Assembly (NCBI GenBank): GCA_021770845.1
Contig: JAETQF010000005.1
Coordinates: 1-64,000, forward strand
Direction of reading: 5' to 3'
DNA length: 64,000 bases
DNA from: Oscillospiraceae bacterium
GTDB lineage: Bacteria > Bacillota > Clostridia > Oscillospirales > Oscillospiraceae
The notes below the pieces were generated by a model that was not told where the DNA came from, searched no databases, and worked only from the letters and a program-made list of their open reading frames with translations. Shown piece by piece: positions 55,224 through 63,839 of this stretch (the stretch's first letter is position 1; every line of letters starts with the position of its first letter). The translations under genes and the position numbers were made by a program.

Positions 55224-58200
55224 TTATTCGCTTCTCAGGGCCTCCACCGGATCCTTCTTGGCCGCGCCACGGGAGGGGATCAGGCCGGCGAACACGGTGA
55301 GTACCACGCTGATGGCCACCAGGATGGCCCCCGCCACGGGGGGCAGCACCGCGGTGAGGTCGTTAAGCCCCGTCAGGTCGTGGATCAGGGCGTTGATGGG
55401 GAAGGTGGCGGCCACGCTCACCAGGATGCCCAGCACCCCCGCCGCCAGTCCCACGATGAGGGTCTCGGCGTTGAACACCCGGGACACGTCCCGCTTGGAG
55501 GCGCCCACGGCCCGGAGGATGCCGATCTCCTTGGTGCGCTCCAGTACGGAGATGTTGGTGATGATGCCGATCATGATGGAGGAAACCACCAGGGAGATGG
55601 ACACGAAGGCGATGAGCAGGTAGCTGATGCCGCTGATGATGCCGGTGATGGAGCTCATGAGCAGGGCCACGTAGTCGGTGTAGGTGATCTCGTCCTCCTC
55701 GTCGGCCACGCCGTCGTTGTAGTCCTGGATCAGGTCGGCGATCTGATCCTTCTGGGCAAAGGTGGTGGCATAGATGCTGATGGCGGAGGGGGCCTCCAGC
55801 CGGACGTAGCCCAGCAGATCCAGGTTGTCCTCATAGGTGGAGGAGGAGCGGGTGGGGGGCATATAGTTGTCGTAGAGGTAGGCGAACTGCTCGTCGGTGA
55901 GGGACGTGGGAACGCCCATGGACAGCCCCGCCATGCCGGGCTGGGCAAACTCCGCTTCCCGATCCATGGCCTGATCCAGCAGGACGGCCAACTGCTCCTG
56001 GGGCAGGGCGGCCAGCTGCTGGGCCACCCCGGCGGCGTACTGCTCCCGCACGGACTGGGCGATGGCCTCCTCCACCCGGCCGAACAGCTCGTCGTCGCTC
56101 ATGTCGGCAATGTAGCCCCGGACGGTGTCCCCGTCCACCCCCATCTCGCCGGCGTACTGCTCCACGATCATGTTCTCCACCGCCTGGCGGGTCAGGCCCT
56201 CCATCTGCTGGGACACCACCCCGTCCACGTAGTCCTGGGTGGGCTGGCCCATCACATCCACGTAGGTCGCCGCCTTGTCCTGGGCGGACTGCTGGGACAG
56301 ATATTCGGCGACGGCGTCCGCCTTTTCCTCGGCGGTGGGCTCCACGTCGTCCTCCTTGGGGAAGGGCAGGTTGCAGATTACGTCGGTATCGGGGTCGTCC
56401 AGCTGCTTCTTCAAAATTTCGGTGTCCCCGGCGGCCTCGATGGCGAACCGGGTGAGGGCGCTGGTGTAGCCGATGCCGCCGGACAGCATCCCGTGGCCGC
56501 CGTCCACCGGGCGGGCCACCCCCGCCACCTTCAGCCGCACGCCGGTGTCGCCGCTGTTGTAGAGGAAGTCCATCCCCGCCTCGGTTTTGGACATATCGGT
56601 GTAGGTGTCCGTCACCGGGTCGTGCTGGTAGTACTCCGAGGGGAGGATGAGCTTGAAGGTCAGATCGCACAGCTCGTCATAGCCCCAGCTCATGTCGGGG
56701 GCCTCCACGGACTCCCCCTTGGACATGGCCACCATGGCCTCCTCCATGTCGGCGTGGGGCATCAGGCCCAGGGCGTACAGCATGAGATCCGAGATCTCGT
56801 TGTTGCCGTCCACAAAGAGGATCACCTCGTCGTGGTTCTGGGGCCAGCCGCCGTAGAGCAGCTCGTACTGGTTCTTCTCCTGCTGGGACACCAGCTCGCC
56901 GTCCTCCCCGGGCAGCAGCTCCTCCCACACGTCCATGGCGGAGTACATGGAGCCCATCTGCTCAAAATAGGAGGAGTAGTCCCCGCCGTACATGGCGCTC
57001 ATGGCGTCCTGCATCAGGGCCATCACGTCGCTTTTCAGGATGTCGCCGTTCTCGTCCTGGGTGTAGATGTCGAAGCCGAAGTCATAGCTGTAGTGGAGGG
57101 CGGCCATGTCCTTGATGCCGCCGCCTCCGTTGTCCAGATATTCCTTGAACGCCTCCAGGTTGTTGGTCTCCACCTCGGCGTTGAGCATGGAGTCCATCAT
57201 GTCGTACATGACGGTGGAGGCGTACACTCGGTCGGGGTCGGGGTTCGCGCCCCCTTCGCCGCCCCCCTCGCTGTGCCGTGCCCCCATGAGGGAGGCCATC
57301 AGGGCGGTCATGTCGGTGCTCTCCGCCTGGATGGTGATGGGGTAGCTGGACAGGGTGTCCTCCTGCACCTTGTTGATGTAGGTGTTGATGCCGGTGGACA
57401 GGGCCAGAATCAGGGCGATGCCGATGATGCCGATGGAGCCGGCGAAGGCGGTGAGCACCGTGCGGCCCATCTTGGTGCGCAGGTTGGTCAGCGACAGGGA
57501 CAGGGCGGTGAGGAAGGACATGGAGGGCTTCTTGGCCGCCTTGGCCGCCTTGCCGGTGAGGACGAGGGCGGCCTCCTCCGCGTGGTAGGGGTTGGAGTCC
57601 CCGGTGACTTTGCCGTCCTTCAGGGTGACGATGCGGGTGGAATACTGCTGGGCCAGCTCCGGGTTGTGGGTCACCATGATCACCAGGCGATCCCGGGCCA
57701 CCTCCTTCAGCAGTTCCATCACCTGCACCGACGTCTCCGAGTCCAGGGCGCCGGTGGGCTCGTCGGCCAGCAGGATGTCGGGGTCGTTGATCAGGGCACG
57801 GGCGATGGCCACCCGCTGCATCTGGCCGCCGGACATCTGGGACGGCACCTTGTTCAGCTGGTCGCCCAGGCCCACCCGCTCCAGGGCCTCTTTGGCCCGG
57901 CGGCGGCGCTCCGGCTTGGACACCCCCGCCAGGGTCAGGGCCAGCTCCACGTTGGCCAGCACCGTCTGGTGGGGGATCAGGTTGTAGCTCTGGAACACGA
58001 AGCCGATGGAGTGGTTGCGGTAGGCGTCCCAGTCGCCGTCCTTATACTCCTTAGTGGAGCGGCCGTTGATGATGAGGTCGCCGCTGGTGTAGCGGTCCAG
58101 GCCGCCGATGATGTTCAGGGTGGTGGTCTTGCCGCAGCCGGAGGGGCCCAGGATGGAGACGAACTCGTTCTCCCGGAACTCCAGGTCGATGCCCCGGAGG

Positions 58201-58259
58201 GCGTCGATGGTGCTGCCGCCCAGGGTGTACTGCTTGGTGATGCCTGCAAGTTTCAGCAT
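55224..58259 (-). CDS. MacB-like ABC transporter, fused ATPase and FtsX-type permease
   Basis: A 1011-aa fusion. The ATPase covers about residues 1-230: Walker A SILGPSGCGKTTTLNIIGG, signature QMSGGQMQRVAIARAL, Walker B ILLADEPTGALDSE. A first helix is at about residues 262-285, then a roughly 570-residue extracellular domain. Three C-terminal helices (about residues 872-895, 925-950 and 970-990) form the FtsX domain (LISSIMIGIITNISVLERTKEI-like segment, ending DPVEALRSE). MacB proteins are about 650 aa, so the extracellular part is much larger. Possible roles are export or mechanotransmission. Confidence 0.88.
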   Translation of the reverse strand: MLKLAGITKQYTLGGSTIDALRGIDLEFRENEFVSILGPSGCGKTTTLNIIGGLDRYTSGDLIINGRSTKEYKDGDWDAYRNHSIGFVFQSYNLIPHQTVLANVELALTLAGVSKPERRRRAKEALERVGLGDQLNKVPSQMSGGQMQRVAIARALINDPDILLADEPTGALDSETSVQVMELLKEVARDRLVIMVTHNPELAQQYSTRIVTLKDGKVTGDSNPYHAEEAALVLTGKAAKAAKKPSMSFLTALSLSLTNLRTKMGRTVLTAFAGSIGIIGIALILALSTGINTYINKVQEDTLSSYPITIQAESTDMTALMASLMGARHSEGGGEGGANPDPDRVYASTVMYDMMDSMLNAEVETNNLEAFKEYLDNGGGGIKDMAALHYSYDFGFDIYTQDENGDILKSDVMALMQDAMSAMYGGDYSSYFEQMGSMYSAMDVWEELLPGEDGELVSQQEKNQYELLYGGWPQNHDEVILFVDGNNEISDLMLYALGLMPHADMEEAMVAMSKGESVEAPDMSWGYDELCDLTFKLILPSEYYQHDPVTDTYTDMSKTEAGMDFLYNSGDTGVRLKVAGVARPVDGGHGMLSGGIGYTSALTRFAIEAAGDTEILKKQLDDPDTDVICNLPFPKEDDVEPTAEEKADAVAEYLSQQSAQDKAATYVDVMGQPTQDYVDGVVSQQMEGLTRQAVENMIVEQYAGEMGVDGDTVRGYIADMSDDELFGRVEEAIAQSVREQYAAGVAQQLAALPQEQLAVLLDQAMDREAEFAQPGMAGLSMGVPTSLTDEQFAYLYDNYMPPTRSSSTYEDNLDLLGYVRLEAPSAISIYATTFAQKDQIADLIQDYNDGVADEEDEITYTDYVALLMSSITGIISGISYLLIAFVSISLVVSSIMIGIITNISVLERTKEIGILRAVGASKRDVSRVFNAETLIVGLAAGVLGILVSVAATFPINALIHDLTGLNDLTAVLPPVAGAILVAISVVLTVFAGLIPSRGAAKKDPVEALRSE

Positions 58260-58274
58260 GGGGTGTGCTCCTTT

Positions 58275-58617
58275 CTTTGGCGGGGGGCGCCCTGCCGGAG
58301 GCGTTACTTTTCCCGCGTGGGAAAAGTAACCAAAAGGACGCTTAAGGGGGAGCCGCCGGTTCGCGAGGGCCCGGAGGGCGGGCCCCCGCTCTCAGGACGG
58401 CTCCCCCTTAAGAATCCCCTTTTACGGGGGCTGTCAGATCGGTGGGTTGGGTAGATACCCTTCCGGCGCGGAGCGAGTACGGACGCGGATGCCCCTGTCG
58501 CCGCTGCCGCTGAGTGGTGTGGGTACTGGGAAGGGGGTGGGATCCATGTTTTGTGCGCCTGGGTGTCGTGTGGTGCTCACGGGTGCGGATTGGGCGCGCT
58601 GTTTGCGGCGGGGCGGT
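58275..58617 (-). repeat. Left arm of inverted-repeat element (locus B), diverged
   Basis: Outer end GGGCGCCCTGCCGGAGGCG, then a tip hairpin with arms TTACTTTTCCC/GGGAAAAGTAA (58304-58329), CCAAAAGGACGCTTAAGGGGG, inner hairpin, CCCCCTTAAGAATCCCC. Beyond that it diverges from the other copies. It lies directly upstream of the MacB-like gene. Confidence 0.75.
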
Positions 58618-59075
58618 TAGCCTGAGAAGCTCAGGCGCTGGAAAGAGAACCCTGCGTTCTCAGTGCCTGAGAAACGCAGGCCCGGCGTGGGGCGAAAAAA
58701 GAAGGACAGCCCATTCGCAACCCGCAATAGCCGATCACTCTCCCGCCACTTGAAATCGACGGTGCACCTCCCACCGCCTCAGAACATCCGCCGCGCCACT
58801 TAGGCGCCAACCGTGGGTACCACCCGGAATTGTAACGACACACGGGCGGCAGCACCAATGGGGAGTACACCAGTCCAGCCCCCACGCGCCGATCACTCCC
58901 CCACAACCCGAAATCGGCGTGCCCTTGACCTTAATGGGGGTTCTTAGGGGGAGGCCATCCTGTGAGCGGAGGGCCGCCCTTCGGCCCGGAGCCGAACCGG
59001 TGGCCACCCCCTAAGCGCGCTCTTTGGTTACTTTCTCTCGCGCGAGAGAAAGTAATGCCCCCGGCAGGGCGGGAG
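58618..59075 (+). repeat. Right arm of inverted-repeat element (locus B)
   Basis: Same order as 49700-50190 with many point changes. The tip palindrome (59028-59055) has arms TTACTTTCTCTCGC, with CGCG in the centre where locus A has ACGT. The outer end is GCCCCCGGCAGGGCG. No gene was seen in the 819-base gap between the MacB-like gene and htpG. Confidence 0.85.
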
Positions 59076-59078
59076 CCC

Positions 59079-60998
59079 TTACTGCATCAGGGAGCACACC
59101 AGCTCGGTGTAGGCGGCGGGATCCTCGATGGGCAGGCCCGCGATGAGCAGGGCCTGGTGGTAGAGCACCTCCACGTACCGGGCGGCCCGATCCCTGTCCC
59201 CGCTGTCCAGGGCGGACTTCAGGGCGGCGAAGGGGGCGGCGGCGGGGTTCAGCTCCAGCACCCGCTCCGCCTTCATGGGGCCCATGGGGGAGGCGGAGCC
59301 CTCCACCCTGGAGAAGTACTTCTCCATCTCCAGGGACATGGGGCCGTCCGCCGTCATACACACCGGAGCGGTCTTGAGAATTTTGGACACCCGGGCCTCC
59401 TTGATCCGATCGCCCAGGGTCTCCTTCACGAAGTCCAGCACGGGCTTGGCCTCCTCCGCCTGCTTTTCCTGCTCCGCCTTTTCCTCGTCCGTCTCGGGCA
59501 GGGCGTCCGGGTCGGAGACGGACTTCAGCTGCTTGCCCGACACCTCCCGGAGGGCGTTCATCACGAACTCGTCCGTCTCCTCCGTCAGGTAGAGGATCTC
59601 CCAGCCCTTGTCCGCGATGCGCTCCACCTGGGGCAGATGGGCGGCCTGGTCGGCGCTGTCGGCGCAGACGTAGTAAATGTGCTCCTGATCCGCGGGCATC
59701 CGCTCCACGTACTCGGCCAGGGAGGACAGCTTGCCCTCCTTGGAGGTGGTGAACAGCAGCAGATCCTGCAACAGCTCCTTTTTCGCGCCGTAGTTGTCCA
59801 CCACGCCGAATTTGAGCTGGCGGCCGAAGGCGGCCCAGAACTTCTCGTACTTCTCCCGGTCGTCCTTCATCAGTTTGGCAAGCTCGTTCTTGATCTTCTT
59901 CTCCAGGGCGGTGGCGATGATCTTCAACTGGCGGTCGTGCTGGAGCATCTCCCGGGAGATGTTCAGCGAGAAGTCCGGGGAGTCGGCCACGCCCTTCACG
60001 AAGCGGAAGCAGTCGGGCAGAAGATCCGCGCACTTGTCCATGATGAGCACGCCGGAGGAGTAGAGCTGGAGGCCCTTCTCGTACTCCCGGGTGTAGAAGT
60101 CGTAGGGGGTGTTGGACGGGATGAACAGCAGGGCCTTGAAGGTCACCGTGCCCTCGGAGGAGGTGGTGATGGTGGCCAGGGGGGGCTGCCAGTCGCCGAA
60201 CTTTTCCTGGTAGAACTGGTCGTACTCCTCCTGCTTTACCTTGGAGCGGGGGCGCTGCCACAGGGGCACCATGGAGTTGATGGTCTTTTCCTCCACCACC
60301 GTCTCCCACTCGGGCTTGTAGTCGTCCCCGGCGTCGGCGGGCTTCTCCTTCTGGCGGTAGTCCTCCACCTCCATGCGGATGGGGTGGCGGATGTAGTCGG
60401 AGTATTTCTTGATCAGGGTCTGGAGGCGGTTGGCCTCCAGGTACTCGCTGTAGTGCTCGTTGTCGGTGTCGGGCTTGAGGCGCATGATCACGGCGGTGCC
60501 GGCTTCCGGTTTTTCGCAGTCGGTGATGGTGTAGCCGTCCGCGCCGGAGGATTTCCAGCAGTGGGCGGCGTCCTCCCCGTGGCGGCGGGTGATCACCGTC
60601 ACCTCGTCCGCCACCATGAAGGCGGAGTAGAAGCCCACGCCGAACTGGCCGATGATGTCCGACTTGTCCTTGCTGTCCTCCATGTCCGCCTTGAATTGTA
60701 GGGAGCCGCTCTTGGCGATGGTGCCCAGGTTCTGCTCCAGCTCGGCGGCGGTCATGCCCACGCCGTTGTCCGAGACGGTGAGGGTGCGGGCCTCCTTGTC
60801 CGGGGTGACGGTGATGCGCAGGTCGCTCCGCTTGGTTTTTACCGTGTCGTCCGTCAGGGAGAGGTAGGCCAGCTTGTCGATGGCGTCGCTGGCGTTGGAG
60901 ATGATCTCCCGGAGGAAGATCTCCTTGTGGGTGTAGATGGAGTTGATCATCAGATCCATCAGGCGCTTGGATTCCGCTTTGAATTGCTTTTTTGCCAT
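59079..60998 (-). CDS. htpG: Chaperone HtpG (Hsp90)
   Basis: A 639-aa Hsp90. N-terminal ATP site: FLREIISNASDAIDKL, TLTVSDNGVGMT, IGQFGVGFYSAFMVAD and GTAVIMRL. The middle domain has FIPSNTPYD, YSSGVLIMDKCADLLP and GVADSPDFSLNISREML; the C-terminal dimerisation half is complete. The ATG at 60998 is preferred to an in-frame start four codons upstream. It is transcribed alone under a promoter with a perfect CIRCE operator, so HrcA repression is expected. Confidence 0.96.
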   Translation of the reverse strand: MAKKQFKAESKRLMDLMINSIYTHKEIFLREIISNASDAIDKLAYLSLTDDTVKTKRSDLRITVTPDKEARTLTVSDNGVGMTAAELEQNLGTIAKSGSLQFKADMEDSKDKSDIIGQFGVGFYSAFMVADEVTVITRRHGEDAAHCWKSSGADGYTITDCEKPEAGTAVIMRLKPDTDNEHYSEYLEANRLQTLIKKYSDYIRHPIRMEVEDYRQKEKPADAGDDYKPEWETVVEEKTINSMVPLWQRPRSKVKQEEYDQFYQEKFGDWQPPLATITTSSEGTVTFKALLFIPSNTPYDFYTREYEKGLQLYSSGVLIMDKCADLLPDCFRFVKGVADSPDFSLNISREMLQHDRQLKIIATALEKKIKNELAKLMKDDREKYEKFWAAFGRQLKFGVVDNYGAKKELLQDLLLFTTSKEGKLSSLAEYVERMPADQEHIYYVCADSADQAAHLPQVERIADKGWEILYLTEETDEFVMNALREVSGKQLKSVSDPDALPETDEEKAEQEKQAEEAKPVLDFVKETLGDRIKEARVSKILKTAPVCMTADGPMSLEMEKYFSRVEGSASPMGPMKAERVLELNPAAAPFAALKSALDSGDRDRAARYVEVLYHQALLIAGLPIEDPAAYTELVCSLMQ

Positions 60999-61081
60999 GA
61001 GTTTTTGCACCTCGTATCTAAGAAATTTTTACTGTCTCCCCGCGCGGGGGCGGAGGGGCAAAGTGGTAACGACAGGCTGTG

Positions 61082-61108
61082 TTAGCACTCGAATGGTTGG
61101 AGTGCTAA
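61082..61108. promoter_or_regulatory. CIRCE operator (HrcA binding site)
   Basis: TTAGCACTC-N9-GAGTGCTAA is an exact match to the CIRCE inverted repeat. It lies just downstream of the htpG -10 box. Confidence 0.95.
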
Positions 61109-61113
61109 TTGGT

Positions 61114-61142
61114 ACTATAATACGATTCGCCGGACTTTGCAA
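61114..61142 (-). promoter_or_regulatory. Promoter of htpG
   Basis: Minus strand: TTGCAA (61142-61137), 17 bp, TATAGT (61119-61114). The CIRCE element follows the start point. Between here and 61335 only a small inverted repeat TGCAAAA/TTTTGCA (about 61148-61172) was noticed. Confidence 0.75.
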
Positions 61143-61335
61143 GAGAGTTTGCAAAAAATTCACAATTTTGCAGGCGGAGCGGTGGAGCCGGCGGAACGGA
61201 ACGGGCCGTTTTGCCATTTTTCGCGGGAATATTCCGGGGAAAGCAGGGGCAGAATAGGATTGCGGGGGAGAAAGGCGGCTGGAAAAATTTTGCCAGGGCT
61301 TTTGGCGGGGCAAAAGGGTTTTGGGAAAGTTTTGG

Positions 61336-61364
61336 TTGCCTTTACTTAACGTTGGTGCTATAAT
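61336..61364 (+). promoter_or_regulatory. Promoter of murA
   Basis: TTGCCT (61336-61341), 17 bp, TATAAT (61359-61364). The leader is about 115 nt. Confidence 0.75.
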
Positions 61365-61487
61365 GTATTGATGGAAAATGGGCGGGGTGCGTCCGGCCCT
61401 GTTCCGTGTGCTTTGAATTTACCGGGGGAACGCAGCCCCTTTTTACTAAGTATATCCGGCCTGGCCGGGAATCTGAGGTGCTGAACG

Positions 61488-62786
61488 TTGAAAAAATATG
61501 TCATTCACGGCGGGAGACCGCTTTACGGTAAGGTTACGATCAGCGGCGCCAAGAACGCCGCCGTGGGCATTATCCCCGCCACCCTGCTGGTGGAGGGTAC
61601 GTGCCGGATTGAAAATATTCCCGAGATCAGCGATGTGGATCTGCTGCTGAATATTCTCCAGGAGCTGGGGGCCAGGGTGCGGGTGATCAACCGCACCACG
61701 GTGGAGGTGGACTGCTCCGCCGTGGGCAGCCAGACGGTGCCCTATGACGCGGGGCGGAAGCTGCGGGCCAGCTATTACCTGCTGGGGGCCATGCTGGGGC
61801 GGTTCGGCAAGGCCGAGGTGCCCATGCCCGGCGGGTGCGACTTCGGCAGCCGGCCCATCGATCAGCACCTGAAGGGCTTCGCCGCCCTGGGCGCCGAGGT
61901 GGAGATCAAAAACGGTTATATGTGCGCCCAGACCGAGGACGGGCGGATGAAGGGCAGCCAGATCTACCTGGACGTGGCCAGCGTGGGGGCCACCATGAAC
62001 CTGATGCTGGCCGCCGTGCTCGCCGAGGGCACCACTGTCATTGAAAATACCGCCCGAGAGCCCCATATTGTGGATCTGGCCAACTTTTTGAACTCCATGG
62101 GGGCCGAGATCACCGGGGCGGGCACCGATGTGATCAAGATCCGGGGCGTGGAGCGGCTCCACGGCGGGGAATACTCCATCATCCCCGATCAGATCGAGGC
62201 GGGCACCTATATGGCCGCCGTGGCCGCCGCCGGGGGCGAGGTTCGGGTGTGCGGCATCATCCCCAAGCACATGGAGTGCATCACCGCCAAGCTGGTGGAG
62301 ATGGGCGCCGAGGTGGAGGAGGAGGGGGATTCCCTCATTGTGCGCCGCCATGGGCCCCTCCAGAGAACCAACATCAAAACCATGTTTTATCCGGGCTTTC
62401 CCACCGATATGCACCCTCAGATCGCGGCGGTGCTGTGCCTGGCCCAGGGCACCAGCGTGATCACCGAGGGCGTGTGGGACAACCGGTACCGCTATACCGA
62501 GGAGTTCCGGCGGCTGGGCGCCAAGATCCAGGTGGACGGCAAGATCGCCATCATCGAGGGCGTGGAGAAGCTGACGGGGGCGCCCATGGAGGCCTGCGAT
62601 CTGCGGGCGGGGGCGGCCATGATCATCGCGGGTCTGGCTGCTCAGGGCACCAGCGAGATCTCCAATGTGAAGCACATCGAGCGGGGCTATGAGGACATCA
62701 TCGGGAAGCTGACCGGGATCGGAGCGGATATCCGGGCGGTGGAGGTGCCTGAGCCGGAGCGGAAGCAGACGCCCGTCGCGGGGTGA
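61488..62786 (+). CDS. murA: UDP-N-acetylglucosamine 1-carboxyvinyltransferase
   Basis: A 432-aa enolpyruvyl transferase that begins peptidoglycan precursor synthesis. VTISGAKNAAVGIIPATLL at the start, the nucleophilic Cys in MPGGCDFGSRPIDQHL (the fosfomycin target position), TVIENTAREPHIVDLANFL and YPGFPTDMHPQIAAVL are present. The gene starts at TTG (61488) with GAGGTG upstream. It is followed by an 80-bp tandem repeat and a terminator. Confidence 0.95.
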   Translation: MKKYVIHGGRPLYGKVTISGAKNAAVGIIPATLLVEGTCRIENIPEISDVDLLLNILQELGARVRVINRTTVEVDCSAVGSQTVPYDAGRKLRASYYLLGAMLGRFGKAEVPMPGGCDFGSRPIDQHLKGFAALGAEVEIKNGYMCAQTEDGRMKGSQIYLDVASVGATMNLMLAAVLAEGTTVIENTAREPHIVDLANFLNSMGAEITGAGTDVIKIRGVERLHGGEYSIIPDQIEAGTYMAAVAAAGGEVRVCGIIPKHMECITAKLVEMGAEVEEEGDSLIVRRHGPLQRTNIKTMFYPGFPTDMHPQIAAVLCLAQGTSVITEGVWDNRYRYTEEFRRLGAKIQVDGKIAIIEGVEKLTGAPMEACDLRAGAAMIIAGLAAQGTSEISNVKHIERGYEDIIGKLTGIGADIRAVEVPEPERKQTPVAG

Positions 62787-62829
62787 CAGGATAAAAGCTG
62801 GTGCCCCCGCAAAGCCCGTCCTCCGGCTT

Positions 62830-62989
62830 TGTGGGGAGAGAAGGGGCAAGGGTGCGCAGCAGAAAATGCCCGAGGGGCGTTTCCTGGGGAACGGATTTTG
62901 CCCCGACGATGTGGGGAGAGGCAGAGCAAGGAGATGAAGTCCGGGATGCTCGAGGGGCGTCCCGGACGGAATGGACTTTGCGACGGCGA
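62830..62989 (+). repeat. Two tandem 80-bp direct repeats
   Basis: GTGGGGAGAG recurs at 62831 and 62911, and CGAGGGGCGT at 62871 and 62951, both 80 bp apart. Similarity extends across both units (..GCAAG..; GGAACGGATTTTGC / GGAATGGACTTTGC). The 80-bp period is not a multiple of three and no gene is called. Confidence 0.75.
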
Positions 62990-62990
62990 A

Positions 62991-63013
62991 GGGCGGCGAT
63001 GCCGCCCTTTTTT
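62991..63013 (+). terminator. Terminator after murA
   Basis: GGGCGGC-GAT-GCCGCCC followed by T6. Confidence 0.9.
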
Positions 63014-63033
63014 GATGGGAGAGGGTGTGTTTT

Positions 63034-63819
63034 GTGTTAAAAGCGGCGACGCTGGCCAGCGGATCCTCCGGAAACTGCATGGTGGTCAGCGACGGGCGGG
63101 TACATATTTTGATCGACGCGGGCATATCTACCCGGCGGATCGCCCAGGGGCTGAAGGAGCTGGGGCTGGAGCTGCGGCATATCGCCGGGGTGCTCATCAC
63201 CCATGAGCACGTCGATCACGTGGCGGCGCTGCCGGTGCTGTGCCGGCAGGCCGGGGCAGCGCTGTTTACCGCGGAGAGCACCGCCTTCGCCCTGTGCGCC
63301 AAGTGGCCCGGGCTGGAGGAGCGGTTCCGGGTGTTCGCGCCGGGACAGCGGTTCGCCCTGGGGGAGTGGGAGATCGGCACCTTCGCCACCAGCCACGACT
63401 GCGCCTGCCCGGTGGGGTTCTCCGTGGAGGACGGGCGGCGAAAGCTGGCGCTGTGCACCGATACCGGCTATATCACCCCCCAGGCCCGGGAGGGGGTGCG
63501 GGGGGCCCGCACGCTGGTGGGGGAGTTTAACTATGACCCGGAGATGCTGCGGCGGGGGCCCTATCCCAGGCACTTGCAGGAGCGCATACGGGGGGACGCG
63601 GGGCACCTGTCCAACGAGATGGGCGGGGAGCTGGCGGCCTGGACGGTTGAGCACGGGGCGGCGCGGGTGGTGCTCGCCCACCTCTCCCAGGAGAACAACC
63701 GGCCGCAGCTGGCGCTGGAGGCGGCGGGACGGGCGCTGGCGGGGGCTGGAGTCAGAGAGGGAGACGTGGAGCTGCTCTGCGCGCCCCGGGGGGAGTGCTC
63801 AGGGTGGTTTGAGGTTTGA
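63034..63819 (+). CDS. YycJ/WalJ-type metallo-beta-lactamase-fold hydrolase
   Basis: A 261-aa MBL-fold protein. ATLASGSSGNCMVVSDGRVH at the start, the metal motif LITHEHVDHVAALPVL, FATSHDCACPVGFSVEDG, LCTDTGYITPQAREGV and VLAHLSQENNRPQLAL fit YycJ/WalJ, a 5'-3' exonuclease linked to the WalRK locus in Bacilli. No walRK is beside it. GTG at 63034 is chosen over GTG 63025 for spacing from GGGAGAGG. Confidence 0.88.
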   Translation: MLKAATLASGSSGNCMVVSDGRVHILIDAGISTRRIAQGLKELGLELRHIAGVLITHEHVDHVAALPVLCRQAGAALFTAESTAFALCAKWPGLEERFRVFAPGQRFALGEWEIGTFATSHDCACPVGFSVEDGRRKLALCTDTGYITPQAREGVRGARTLVGEFNYDPEMLRRGPYPRHLQERIRGDAGHLSNEMGGELAAWTVEHGAARVVLAHLSQENNRPQLALEAAGRALAGAGVREGDVELLCAPRGECSGWFEV

Positions 63820-63839
63820 GGGGACGTTCCGCGATGAGC

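Noticed and set aside
55134-58454. A 1106-codon open frame on the plus strand opposite the MacB-like gene
   Set aside because: It mirrors the long ABC gene and shows the same low-complexity shadow composition; the minus strand has clear ABC motifs.
62829-63206. A 125-codon frame covering the 80-bp repeats and the start of yycJ
   Set aside because: The repeats change frame between units, the terminator lies within it, and it overlaps yycJ in another frame.
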